Below are positions 45,107 through 56,206 of a stretch of DNA of 64,000 nucleotides, in pieces. Under the pieces are notes generated by a model. That model was given only the letters and a program-made list of their open reading frames with translations. It did no database searches and had not been told where the DNA came from. The number at the start of each line of letters is the position of its first letter. Within the stretch, counting starts at the first letter, position 1. The position numbers and the translations under genes were made by a program. Source of the stretch: Ceratopteris richardii (Eukaryota > Streptophyta > Polypodiopsida > Polypodiales > Pteridaceae); the NCBI GenBank assembly GCA_020310875.1, contig CM035423.1, forward strand, positions 130,176,138 through 130,240,137, in the 5' to 3' direction.

Positions 45107-46414
45107 ATGCAAACCGAAGCAGGACCATCAGAAGCTGGCCCTAGTGCACCGGTGGCCACTATTGGAGAATTACTCGCAGAATCTTATCCTACTATGCAAC
45201 CACCAGAGTTTCAAGGTTTTCCAGGACCCATGCCAATCGATGATCCTCCTAGAGGATATACTGAGAAGATTCATCGTAATTCTCACTGGTTTCAAGGCCT
45301 AGCAGGACCATTAGCAGATGCTGATTTCATATTTGAGGCCAATTTGGCATTTGATTTACGCACATGGGCCAAGTACCAGTTCTTTTCACGAGAATTTGAA
45401 GGACTGCAGAATACACAAGATTTAACGCACGTTTCGGCACGAGCGGGATTTACAGAGTATTTTAGCGACCCTCTGCCTAAACCCGATTTTTACAGATGTT
45501 TTTACCTAGTAACCACCTTAACAGCTTCAGAAAACAAGGATCTACCTCGCACATTCATGTTACCATCCTTGGTAAATGATCCTCCATTCAGAAGGTTTTA
45601 TTTGTCTAAAGATTTAATTCGCGCAGCTCTGAAAATACATGGAACACACACTCCGACGGAGAGAGAACGGCTAGTCCCAGAGCAGATGAAACGTGGTGAC
45701 GTAACTAAGTGGGAGGATATTTCGGCTATAACCCCTGAGCTTTCCAAGCCATTACGGATATGCATGCAGCACTTTGCTTTCCCAGCTCAGGATCGTTTTA
45801 CCATGCCTCACAAGAGAATCTGGTTTGGTTTATACTTAGCATGTACTGGACCTCAAACGGTTGATCTAGCCAGATGGATCATTGATCAGCTCTATTTGGC
45901 ACAACATAGGTGGGAGCGAAAGAAGGTAATCAATGGGTGCTGCGCCCTCACCAGGATCATATATATGTGCTTGGCGTATGACTTACCAATTGAGCGTGCC
46001 ATGACCAGTGAGGAACTGAAAGCATTTAAAGGCACCACTAGGAAGGCTAGAAAGTCTAGCAAAGGCAGAGCCGGAAAGCGGATGAGAGGTACTATCCCGT
46101 GCCTACAAGTCCCAGAATCACCCTCGCCACAACCATCTCCAGAGTAGTCACCAACAGCAGCCACTCCCACGGTACCACCAATTCGTATACGGTTATCAAG
46201 ACCAGTTACACCGGAGGGCACCACCAGTACTGTTGCACCCCAAGCAGCCACAACCACAGAACCTATCACCACAGCAGCTGAACTTCCCACCACTATTGGT
46301 GCGGAAGCTTTCTCTTTTCCAATACCCCATTTAGAACCAGGAGTAGCAGAGCCACTGGACCAAACTTTTGATTTTGAGATGCCCGATGCATTCTCCAATG
46401 AGTTCCATTTCTAA
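45107..46414 (+). pseudogene. Gypsy-B accessory gene ORF2, N-terminal part (unknown function)
   Basis: ATG 45107 starts a 346-codon open segment. After TAG 46145 the same frame stays open to TAA 46412, in a Thr/Pro/Ala-rich stretch. The folded part (residues about 50-330) has many aromatic residues and few repeats: HWFQGLAGPLADADFIFEAN, RTWAKYQFFSREF, ending in IDQLYLAQ, NGCCALTRIIYMCLAYD and a basic KARKSSKGRAGKRMRG. The last helical part distantly recalls the plant transposon-associated domain found in Athila ORFs; that is a weak inference. No signal peptide or membrane segment is seen, so it is not an obvious envelope gene. Parts are conserved in Gypsy-1 (4480-4770). Confidence 0.65.
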
Positions 46415-49400
46415 AAAGGACAATTGTTTTCTCAAGATTTGAAAGGCCTAGCTACCCTACCACACCCAGGGATCAGCCACAAGGACAGGTCGTGTCCAGC
46501 TCTGATGACGAAAGAACAGCAACCGATGACGACGAAGGAGACGACGAAGCTAGCGAGGGAACACAGGAATCCCAAGAGCATGAATAGACAGACGGCCAAG
46601 GCCAACAAACAGACACACATGGTGATACAAGTACCCATGAAGATGAAACTTACGAGGCAGCAGCTTACACACTAGCTATCAAGAAGCTGTATAGAACTAT
46701 GGAAAAAGTCTGGGCACACAAAAAGCTGACAGAGGAAGAGAGTCAAACAATAATAGAACAAGAACTTGTCACAGGCGGATTCGAAGACGCATACATCAAA
46801 GGATTCAAAGAGTTAGTCAAATCAGTAGGCTCCAATGAAGCACTCAGGTACTTGCAAAGAAAGCCACTACCACAGTTTGACCCCCGCAGAGTACGACAAC
46901 TTTCAAAGCCCGGCGAATACATCCGTGTACCAACCGGAGCACAATCTTCAGAACAAGCCAGGGAGGCACGCCTCGTCCCCGAAAGTTCGTTGGCTGTAGA
47001 AACCATCTTTGTAGATTCCCCACCCTGCGCTACAGCTGTACAAACCTCAGTAGTCACTGAAGTACCGACCACTCCAACTGCTCCTCTCTCACCGCCCGTC
47101 CATCCAGCCTCCCCTCTTCACCCTCCTTCCCCCAGACCAACATCTTCATTCACCGGTGGTGTTGCAGAAATCATCTTTACGACCACTCACCCCACAATTC
47201 CCGTACCCATTAGCCCTAGTCTACCCCCACCCACACCCACCTTTCTATCCAACCCATTCCTCCATCCATCTTTTCCATCTTTCCCCACAACTCCAAGACC
47301 TCTTTTTCCATTCCCACCGCCATTAACCTTCTCCCCCGTCTCACCTCCCCGACCCACTGTAACCCCTCTTTCCCCTTTCCACCAAGCTGCTCCAGCCAAC
47401 CCCCCTGTAAATTACCCCTCAACATTTGTAAATCCCGTATTTACACCAGCACGAGCACCCACGATCACACCCATATTCACGGTCACCGCACTAGATACGT
47501 CCACTGACATGGACATCTCACCACCCACTGCACCATCACTACCTTCACTCACGGCACAAACATTTTTAGGCACATCACAATTTTCAACAATCACTACATC
47601 ATCCACCTTCCCATCCCCATTCCCCATTCCCGTTGCATCTACACCAACTGCATCTTCATTTAGCACCCCATTAATACTATCACCCACTGTAGATAATGCA
47701 TTCCGACAGATGTTCATGTGTATGACGCAAGTAAGAGATGAGTTCACATCTCTTGGTGATAATTATCAGCAGCTGCAGAGGACAACCAATGACTTACAGT
47801 CGCAGCTTAATTTATTGTCTATTGAGAATGCCTCTCTGAACACCCGATACCAGGAATTACGAGAAGCCTATCACAAATTGGAACTAGAAAGTGAAGAAAA
47901 GACCAAGAAAGCAACTGCTGACCTGGATAACTTATTAAGAGCCCAGACAGTCTGCAATGCAACGCTAACACGAAACATGGGCTTACTAGGAAGACACCTA
48001 GCAGCTGCCAAGGAAGAAAACCAGCGCTTACAGGATCAGAACCCAGAAAACTTAGAAGCAGCGCTCGACCACCCAGACCAACCTCTCAGTCCTAGCAGGT
48101 TCAAAGCCATTCCTTCAGACTCGATGAGGATGCTGCTAGACGATCATGTAAGATTGCTAGATGAATATGACCGCATGAACGAGGAGTTACAGAAACTCAA
48201 ATAAGATCACAAATTACTCCAGTTACGAGAACCGCCACACCAAGACATACCAGCACCTGTGGACCCCTCTCTTGACCTCCTAGAGGAACTCAACTCATTA
48301 CGGGCCCAGGTATCGACACTTGAATCAAGGATTGCAGTATATGAAGCGCCACCAAGGCCAGATTCCCCACCTGAGCTTCCAGATGAGGAAGAAACGGTCA
48401 CCATCCCGGTGGAGGAAACGTTTGAAGAAGCGTACGAGCCACAACCCATCCCAAGCGGACGCGTCACGGCCGAAGGTCAGATGACGTACGAACTTCCGAC
48501 CCCCGCGTGGATGAAGACTATTGAGGAACTTGGAACAACGCACTCAGCTAGAGTAGAGGCACAATTACATGCCATGGCGATGATAGAAGAAAGAATATTA
48601 CAGTCTCCATTCTTTGCTCATTTGGCCCCGCGATGATACATATTTGGGCATGAGCTACAGTATAAACCGTATTTCATGTTAATGGCCGAATACCAGTTAG
48701 CCATTGAGAAAGAGACAGGTAAAAAACCATCGCATGCGACTCAATTCGAGGCGGCTGATCTACGACCAGATGCACAGAAAGGAAGGATCTATCAACCAGA
48801 GTGGCGAAAAAATTTACTACAGCAGTATCCAGAAATGATGAGTACATGGGTAAAGGCACCTTTGCACTTGAAGTATAACCCGTGTTGGGGACCAGTGCCA
48901 CGACGCCGCTCTTGGACTGCCTTTGCTGTTAAGGTACAAAACAATAAGCAGTGCCAAGACTGGTTGAATTACCCCTATTTTAAGCCACCCATTGAGTTAC
49001 CAACTGTTGGCTACATGATGGCTACAATTCGCCACTAGCTCCATAGACTAAAGCATATGGATGATATAGCGGCGCATATGACTGTCAAAATCTTTGACAT
49101 GATGCAAATGATTTTTAAAGTCTTCCGACGCGTCAAGGCACCCCATGTCAACACCCCGGGCTTTGAGCATGGCAATTTCGATCTGGTATACGATATGAGT
49201 ACAACGCCATCGCTACGGGTGTGTTATGCCTGGCACTGTAGAATAAAATATCTACCGGCGTGCTACAAGCAGACATTCAAAGAGATGTTCACAACCGGCT
49301 TCTGGGAATACCATTCAGAGGTATTCATAAGCAGGCCTACACATTTATTACAATTATTTGCCTGTGAACGAATGGTCTATTCCACACACTATCAGCTCCC

Positions 49401-49611
49401 GCTACCGGAAGAACCGCAACCAATCGACTGGGAGAAACTCGAGGCAGACCTAGCCCGAGGCATTCGTATCTCCGAGCACACCCTCGCTCAAGACCTCCTA
49501 CAGAACTATATCCGGCAGACCTCACAGCAAGGTTCTGTCAGGGACGACAGAAGCGAGAGGGAGGGGGGTGTTGGAAGCAGCCAGAGGCACAGACGACACG
49601 AAAGCATGTAA
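46415..49611 (+). pseudogene. Gypsy-B accessory gene ORF2, middle and C-terminal part (unknown function)
   Basis: A frame different from 45107-46414 carries on, with stops only at TAG 46585, TAA 48202, TGA 48634 and TAG 49036. An acidic Asp/Glu stretch (about 46500-46580) is followed by a helical part (about 46660-46960), a long Pro/Thr/Ser-rich region (about 47060-47690), a coiled coil (about 47700-48060; heptad-like Leu in SQLNLLSIENASLNTRYQEL), and a C-terminal globular part (48650-49550) with RRRSWTAFAVKV, NTPGFEHGNFDLVYDM and THLLQLFACERM. The C-terminal part is conserved in Gypsy-1 (16200-16930). A structural or RNA-handling protein is possible, but no family is recognised. Confidence 0.65.
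49555..49568 (+). other. Polypurine tract of Gypsy-B
   Basis: GAGAGGGAGGGGGG directly precedes the TG of the 3' LTR, as expected for plus-strand priming. Confidence 0.88.
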
Positions 49612-50132
49612 CGACAGAGCAGGGAGCCAGTCGAATCGTTTTTCAAAGAATTATGTTTTCAAATACTTTCCAAAAACCTCCAACAGTGATTTTTATCACT
49701 ATTGTAACATATGTAATATAGAAAACCCCATTTTGTAATCCATAGCTCCATTTTGTGCAAGCCGAGGAGTCCTCGAGTTTGAGGAGCTTAGGTAGAACAA
49801 ACGTATCAATTTTCGTTATTTTTAGACATCGTCTACCCTTCCAAATAGCATCTAGGAGCTAATTTTTAACTATGCCGGTCACTAGATGTGAAACCGGTCA
49901 AAACTAGTCTACAAACTATAAAAAGAGCTAGAGAGCTCATTTTTGAGGTTAGCTTGTTTGAAGTTAGAGTTCTTTTGAGCTTGTAATAGTGTTCTTGAGC
50001 AATAGAGTTAACTTCTCACCTTCCATTGTGTCTTGCTTGTCTCTTCGTAGTGTATGTGTATGTGTGTGTGCATTTCTACGCTTCTCACCTTCACTCTCAC
50101 TTCATCTCACATTCACGATCTTCATATCACTC
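49569..50132 (+). repeat. Gypsy-B 3' LTR, broken by Gypsy-C
   Basis: It starts TGTTGGAAGCAGCC, with TATAAAA at 49917-49923, and matches the 5' LTR to CATATCACTC. There Gypsy-C begins. The missing last 90 bp or so should follow Gypsy-C in the original locus. CACTC (50128-50132) is the likely target duplication. Confidence 0.9.
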
Positions 50133-51028
50133 TGTTGCAGAGCTAAAGAAAGTACAAAGCAGAGAAAAAGACGGGCCCCAAAATTTTTTCCGATTTGGAC
50201 ATCATATCTTTTGTATCATACTCATTCTTGTAATATATTTCCCTTTGTAAATGCACTAGAGGAGTCCTCTAGATGCATTCCCACAGAAGATTAGAGATTT
50301 ACCCATGTAAAATAGTAGGAAATTAGTCTTTTAATGAATAAAGTGCCGGTCTCTTGTGTGAAAAGACCATTTTTAGAGCACTAGTATATAAGTCAAATGT
50401 GACTCTTTGTAAAGAACTTTTTGCCATTGTGAGAATAGAGAGCACAGAAATTCGAATTTGTGTCTTCTTTACTCTGTACCTTCTTCTTCGCGAACTTGTA
50501 TGCATGTGTATTGCTTGGAAAGAGTGCTTGTGAGTGTTGTCTATCCATGAAAGTGTTTCTTTGCTGTAGGTAAGGTGTGTGCGAAGTGTAGGAAGTGCTG
50601 AAGTGTAGGAAAGTATTCCCGTGACTTAGTATTTCGCTCATAACTTGAAGTAGGAGCGTCGGAATTGAGTGAAACCACTGCCATTGGATGCGTATTCTTG
50701 AGAGCTTCGAAACGCATATGCTATTTGCTATATTTGGAGTTTGGAGCTGGGAGAAAAGTCCAAAATACTGACGGCTGCTGCACCAAGTATCGTTTCGCCT
50801 GGACCAACAGTTGAAACTTGTTTGGATAAGTCTTTGCCTCATTTACATTCTTTGAGTAGTTCTTTTGCATTGATCATTACATGATTGCATGTCCTCATAC
50901 ACTCGGCTAGGTTTGTATACTCTTTGGATTGATAATTAAAAGCGTGTATCCCCACTATATGCACTTGTGAGGGGATTGAGGTATAGTCTCTTTTTCCGCA
51001 AGTCCCTAAGTTGATACTTAGGTCAACA
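50133..51028 (+). repeat. Gypsy-C 5' LTR
   Basis: It runs from TGTTGCAG to about AGGTCAACA, about 896 bp, with a TATATAAG candidate promoter box at 50385-50392. Its sequence is unlike the A and B LTRs except at the very ends. The 3' end is placed by the distance to the PBS and could be off by a few bases. Confidence 0.72.
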
Positions 51029-51035
51029 CACTTTT

Positions 51036-51053
51036 TGGCGCCGTTGCCGGGGA
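51036..51053 (+). promoter_or_regulatory. Gypsy-C primer-binding site, tRNA-Asp type
   Basis: TGGCGCCGTTGCCGGGGA is identical to the Gypsy-A PBS. An ATG followed by GTAAG (51083-51090) comes 29 bp later. Confidence 0.92.
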
Positions 51054-51697
51054 GTGACGAATCAAACCGAGGCATTCGTGTGATGGTAAGTAGCTTTTTT
51101 GCATTGAAGTAAGTGGAGGAGTGGAAATTTTCTCTTCTTTGGTAAGTCATTTTCAGCCGCACTTGCTACTTCTCATTCTTGGAGTGTGTGTAGTGAGTTG
51201 TTAGTTTAGGGAAGTGAGTAGAAGGAGTAGAGTAGGAGTAGTTAGAGAGTAGACCAAGTCATTAGGGTAGAGTTTAGTTTTGATCAGAAAGGTTTCCTTT
51301 TTGTAAGCAAGAAGATCCCAACTATAAAAGCCAAAAAATTCATTTTGCAAGTTACTTGTGTTTCTGAGCAAGTATCGTGAGAGAGACTGTCGAGTATCCT
51401 GAGTGCTGTGGCAGAGATCGCGAACAAGGAACTGAGCAATCTGGGGTTGCACAGAGCAAGGGGTAGTGAGAAAGAAGTGGGATCAACTATCAAGGTGAGC
51501 AGACCCATCTTACTTTTGATTTCTCAGTAAATCTAGACTGTAGAGAAAGACGATCTGCGCCAGGTATCGGTTGAGACTTTCAGAGGGTAAAAAGGGGTGA
51601 GTTGAGTGGTACAGAGAGTGAAGAGAGAGGAGAGGGACTAGTAAAACAAGTGCATTGAACCAAAACTTAAAAAATCTTTCCCAAAATTTGTCCAAGG

Positions 51698-51940
51698 GTC
51701 AAGTATCGTTTTGCTCCCGCGGTCGAGTATCGCGATACTTAGCAAGTATCGTGACCTCCTGTGGTTGAGTATCGCGATATTTCCCTCCGATCGTGTATCG
51801 TTTGGTACCGATCGCGATACTTGGTCAAAGATCGTTAAGGCTAGCGATCGTTGATCGTGTATCATTTCATACCGATCGCGATACTTGAGAAGTATCGTGT
51901 ATTGTGTATCGTCTCGGTGCAAGTATCGGGTATCGTTTGG
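51698..51940 (+). repeat. Gypsy-C leader array built on AGTATCGCGATACT (truncated)
   Basis: By counting, four exact TCGCGA cores and about a dozen further GTATCG or GATCG half-sites occur in 240 bp. The best unit, AGTATCGCGATACT, is a perfect palindrome. The array stops at the duplication junction. Confidence 0.85.
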
Positions 51941-52399
51941 CCCAGAATGGCGCTTGCTGAACCTCCACTTTTCTGTTTTTTTTAATTGATGTCCAAAATG
52001 GGCATCAGACTTTGGTTTGAGGATCCTTTGATGCTGCTTCCATTACAAAGAAAAAAACAAAAAAAGATGCCTACAGTGGGCATCAGACTTTGGCTTGTGC
52101 ATCCTTTGATGCCCATTCGCATTACTTGGGCATATATGTGTGTATGACCACATTTCAAGTCTCACAAGTAAGTATTAACAAGTTATTTGTGTAATAGATA
52201 ATTGAGAATTGCTAACTGATTGATGCTAAAGATTGAGGGCAAGAAGCTCAAAAATCCGGCCATTATGTACTTTTTCAACATATTTATTTTGTTTTGTAAA
52301 TTAACAAAAATTATAAACTTTATTTACTTCTTGGCAAAAGCTATTTTAGGTTTAGATTTAGGTAGGAATCTTTTCTGGAGGTGGTTCATTGAAAAATAA

Positions 52400-52848
<449 letters not shown>

Positions 52849-52865
52849 GTGCTAGATATAGTCCT

Positions 52866-53626
52866 CGATAAACCTAGGAAGATATGAAGCTCTTCAAGGT
52901 TCTTGGGATGTGGTCATTCCATAATAGCCCGTACTTTATCAGGATCCATTTGAATATCATCTTGGGAGACTATATGCCCAAGGTATCTAATCTCTGTTTT
53001 GAAAAATCCACACTTTTTTTCCTCACCAAACAATGAATTCTCCTATGACACTTAATACTTTCCTCAAGTTTTCAAAGTTTTTTTGTTATGATCTACTATA
53101 GATTAGAATATCATCTAACCCTAGATATGGTTGTAGAACACTATTCATGAGCTTCATGAAGCTGGTAGGAGCATTGGTGAGTCCAAAAAGCATCACCAAA
53201 AACTCATAGTTCCCATATCTAGTCTTAAAAGTAGTTTTAGGGACATCCTCTACCCTAATTCTAAGCCAATGATATCCTAACCTAAGGTCAAGCTTGGTGA
53301 AGTACCTAGCTTGATGTAATTTACCAAATAGATCTTCCAACCTAAGCACTGGAAACCTTTTTTTTATTGTTCGTTTGTTTAATGCTCTATAATCTATACA
53401 AAGTCTCATAAAGCCATCTTTTATTTTTACTAGGAGCATTGGCAATGCCCAAGGTGAGTTACTAGGTTTAACAAAGCCTTTATCTATATCTCCTAATGTG
53501 AGATACAATAAGCCTATAAGGTGGCTTGCAAATAGGGTTAGTGTTAGTAACTTATCAAGGGCATGGTCAATGTCCCCTCTCTTTGTGGCAGCCCTCTAGG
53601 AAGCTCAATGGGAAAAACATATGGGG
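52866..53626 (-). pseudogene. Ty3/gypsy RT fragment, copy 2
   Basis: It is nearly identical to 25450-26210, with open part 53086-53508 and Arg, Val and Ser replacing Gln, Met and Thr at three positions. The perfect stem-loop follows at 53932-53963. Confidence 0.8.
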
Positions 53627-54052
53627 CGCTCATAGTAGTCTGTAGGGATATATATGAAGATGTCTTCGACCTTAGGCATCCTCCATCTTCGCACATGAGG
53701 TGATAGTCATGTAGCCATCATCTAGCTCTGATAGGAATGCTAGATATGGTCCTTGATGAGTCCTCTCTTTTAGCACAAAGCTTAGCACAAATGTCGATGA
53801 AAAAGATGAGTTTGACGTTGGTTTATTACTCCAATACTATGCACGAATATTTGTATATCTTTTGATCCACCTAGCCACATGCTTCTCAAGTAATTCCTTC
53901 ACTTCGCATAAAAAGAGAACCATAGTGGCTCCTCACATGAGTGCCATTTGGCACTCATGTGAGAGCCCATGTGTCTAGTCACTAATGGAGGGTCATACCT
54001 ACCTTCTCTAGAATTACCATGTAGCAACATATATTACATATACATTTTTTAC

Positions 54053-54130
54053 ATTCATTCATACATACATACATACATACATACATACATACATACATAC
54101 ATACATACATACATACATACATACATACAT
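54053..54130. repeat. (CATA)n microsatellite, copy 2
   Basis: Four units longer than copy 1 (26637-26698); it abuts the Gypsy-A' LTR. Confidence 0.95.
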
Positions 54131-55089
54131 TGTTGGAACTCAAGGTCAAGCATAAAACATGGAAGCACATCAAAGAAGTAGACATAAAAGAAGAGAGAGC
54201 AAGTAGGGAGCTCCCAGAAGTGTATGTCAAATTTTTAGAAGAATCCCCTACAAAAATAGTGATTTTCATCACTAAAAACCATTGTAAATACCATTTTCTA
54301 TTTTTGGAACTCCATTTTGTTCACGCCAAGGAGTCCTTGAGCTTGAGGAGTATTAAAAGTATCATCCTACCAATTTTCATAATTTTTAGACTTCGTTTGA
54401 GCCCTCAAATAAGCCCTGGAACCTAATTTTTAACTAGGCCCGACACTAGGTCTGGATAGGGCCAAAACTAGTCAAAAAACTATAAAAAGAGCTAGAGAGC
54501 TCATTTTTGAGGTTAGCTTGTTAGAGAATAGAGCTTTTGTAAGAGAACTCTTTTGCAATCGAAGCTTTCCATTGTTCCTCTCTTTGATCTCACCTTGTGC
54601 GCGTGTGTGTGTATGTGTGTGCATGTTTGTGTGCTTTCACTCACACACTTGTGCTTTCACTTGCTCGTGGTCTTCATACTGGTCCTCACATCTCCGCGGA
54701 TTGACAAGTAAAGGAGGTGGTGCTTACGCTTGAGCTACACCAAATTTTGGCGCCGTTGCCGGGGAGAGAGCTTCGAGGACGAGCATTGTGATGGTAAGAT
54801 CGTAGGTTTGCGACGTGGGAAGGTAAAAAAACTGTCATTTTTGTTCATTTTTTGATTTTTCTTCTTCATCTTCATCATCATCACCATCTCCATATTCTTC
54901 CATCTTCTTCTTCAGAGAAATTTCTTGTTTTTTAGTGCATTTTCATCATTTTCATACCATCATTCATGCATTATTGTGCGAGGAGGAGTTAGGAAGTGCA
55001 ACAGAGTGCAAGCGCTATGGTTTCTCATGATTTTCTGCACATACGGAGCTCGCCATTGCTCGGCGCTCAGAAATTCGAAGTTCCCGCCA

Positions 55090-55960
55090 AAACGCACGAT
55101 TCTGTGATGAAAATCGCGATTCTGTAAAAATTCAAATTTTTTTTGAAAATCGCGATTCTTTGTTTCCCGCCTAAAAGCCTTTTGAAAAGAACACGATTCT
55201 GTGGTCATTCTCAGAATCGCGATTTTGTGGTTGTGCTCAAAATCGCGATTCTCACAAATCAGGATTTTCAGCCAAAAAAACACGATTTTGTGGTTGTGCT
55301 CAAAATCGCGATTCTCACAAATCACGATTTTTAGCCAAAAAAACACGATTCTGAGAAAACACGACTCTGTGGTTGTGCTCAAAATCGTGATTCTCACTTC
55401 AGCCAAAAAAACACGATTCTGAGAAAACACGATTTTGTGGTTGTGTTCAAAATCGCGATTCTCACAAATCACGATTTTCAGCCAAAAAAAACATGATTCC
55501 GAAAAAACACGATTCTGTGGTTGTGCTCAAAATCGCGATTCTCTATATTTCTGAAAACCACGATTCTGAGACAAAATCGCGATTTTCAAAACACGATTTT
55601 GTGAAAACACGATTTTGTGAAATCACAATTTTGTGAAAACACGATTCTGTGAACCACAATTCTCTGCTCAAAATCGCGATTCTCAAAAACACGATTCTCT
55701 GCTCAAAATCGTGATTCTCACAAATCACGATTTTCAGCAAAAACACGATTTTGTGAAAAGACGATTCTGTGAAAACACGATTCTCTGCTCAAAATCGCAA
55801 TTCTCTTGGTTTCACAGGATCGCGATTCTCTGATTTCATAGCATCACGATTCTCTTGAGATTCACAAGATCGCAATTCTCTGGAGATTTACAGCATCGCG
55901 ATTCTCTTGAAGTTCACAAAATCGCGATTCTCTTGATTTCACAAAAACGCGATTTTTTCC
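55090..55960 (+). repeat. Gypsy-A' leader array (AATCGCGATT type)
   Basis: Counterpart of 27661-28536 with a few unit-level indels (for example a shortened CTCACTTCAGCC at about 55390) and substitutions that break some cores. Confidence 0.9.
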
Positions 55961-56206
55961 AAAAGGTCTTGTTTGCCTATTTTGACCCCCAAGAGCCTGA
56001 TTTGACATAACTTTTTCATCCAAAGTCCATTTTTTGAGCTCTATAGGTCGTTGGAAAGCAAGGGACTAGGAAACCAAGGGGGCTCCAAAGGATTTTTAGA
56101 TAGGATAATTTGAAGTTGGGCTTCAAGTGGGACTAGGAAACCAAGGGGGCTCCAAAGGATTTTTGAACCATACCAAGGGGAACTTTTGGACTCTTAGCCA
56201 AAGCTT

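Larger units (their letters stand above)
33351..50132 (+). mobile_element. Gypsy-B: giant Ty3/gypsy element with accessory gene, nested in Gypsy-A
   Basis: The 5' LTR (33351-33971) and 3' LTR (from 49569) are related throughout, with a few percent divergence by reading. Between them lie the PBS, a 2-kb leader with a repeat array, gag, protease, RT, RNase H, integrase, a second protease-like domain, a motif-rich tail, the accessory gene ORF2 and a polypurine tract. The element is about 16.8 kb even with the end of its 3' LTR displaced by the Gypsy-C insertion at 50133. It is inserted in the Gypsy-A protease-RT linker. Confidence 0.9.
50133..51943 (+). mobile_element. Gypsy-C: 5' LTR and leader of a third related element, cut by the duplication junction
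   Basis: A new LTR starts TGTTGCAGAGC inside the Gypsy-B 3' LTR. A tRNA-Asp PBS and a leader with its own TCGCGA array follow. The leader is cut at about 51940-51946, where the second copy of the upstream sequence begins, so no gag or pol of Gypsy-C is seen here. The 51091-51690 leader has no recognised feature beyond the donor-like GTAAG. Confidence 0.8.

Noticed and set aside
46743-47747. Antisense open frames opposite the Pro-rich part of ORF2
   Set aside because: They arise from the strong codon bias of Pro/Thr/Ser-rich coding on the plus strand.
45107-49611. Retroviral envelope gene
   Set aside because: No signal peptide, transmembrane segment or fusion-peptide-like stretch is seen; only the position resembles env.
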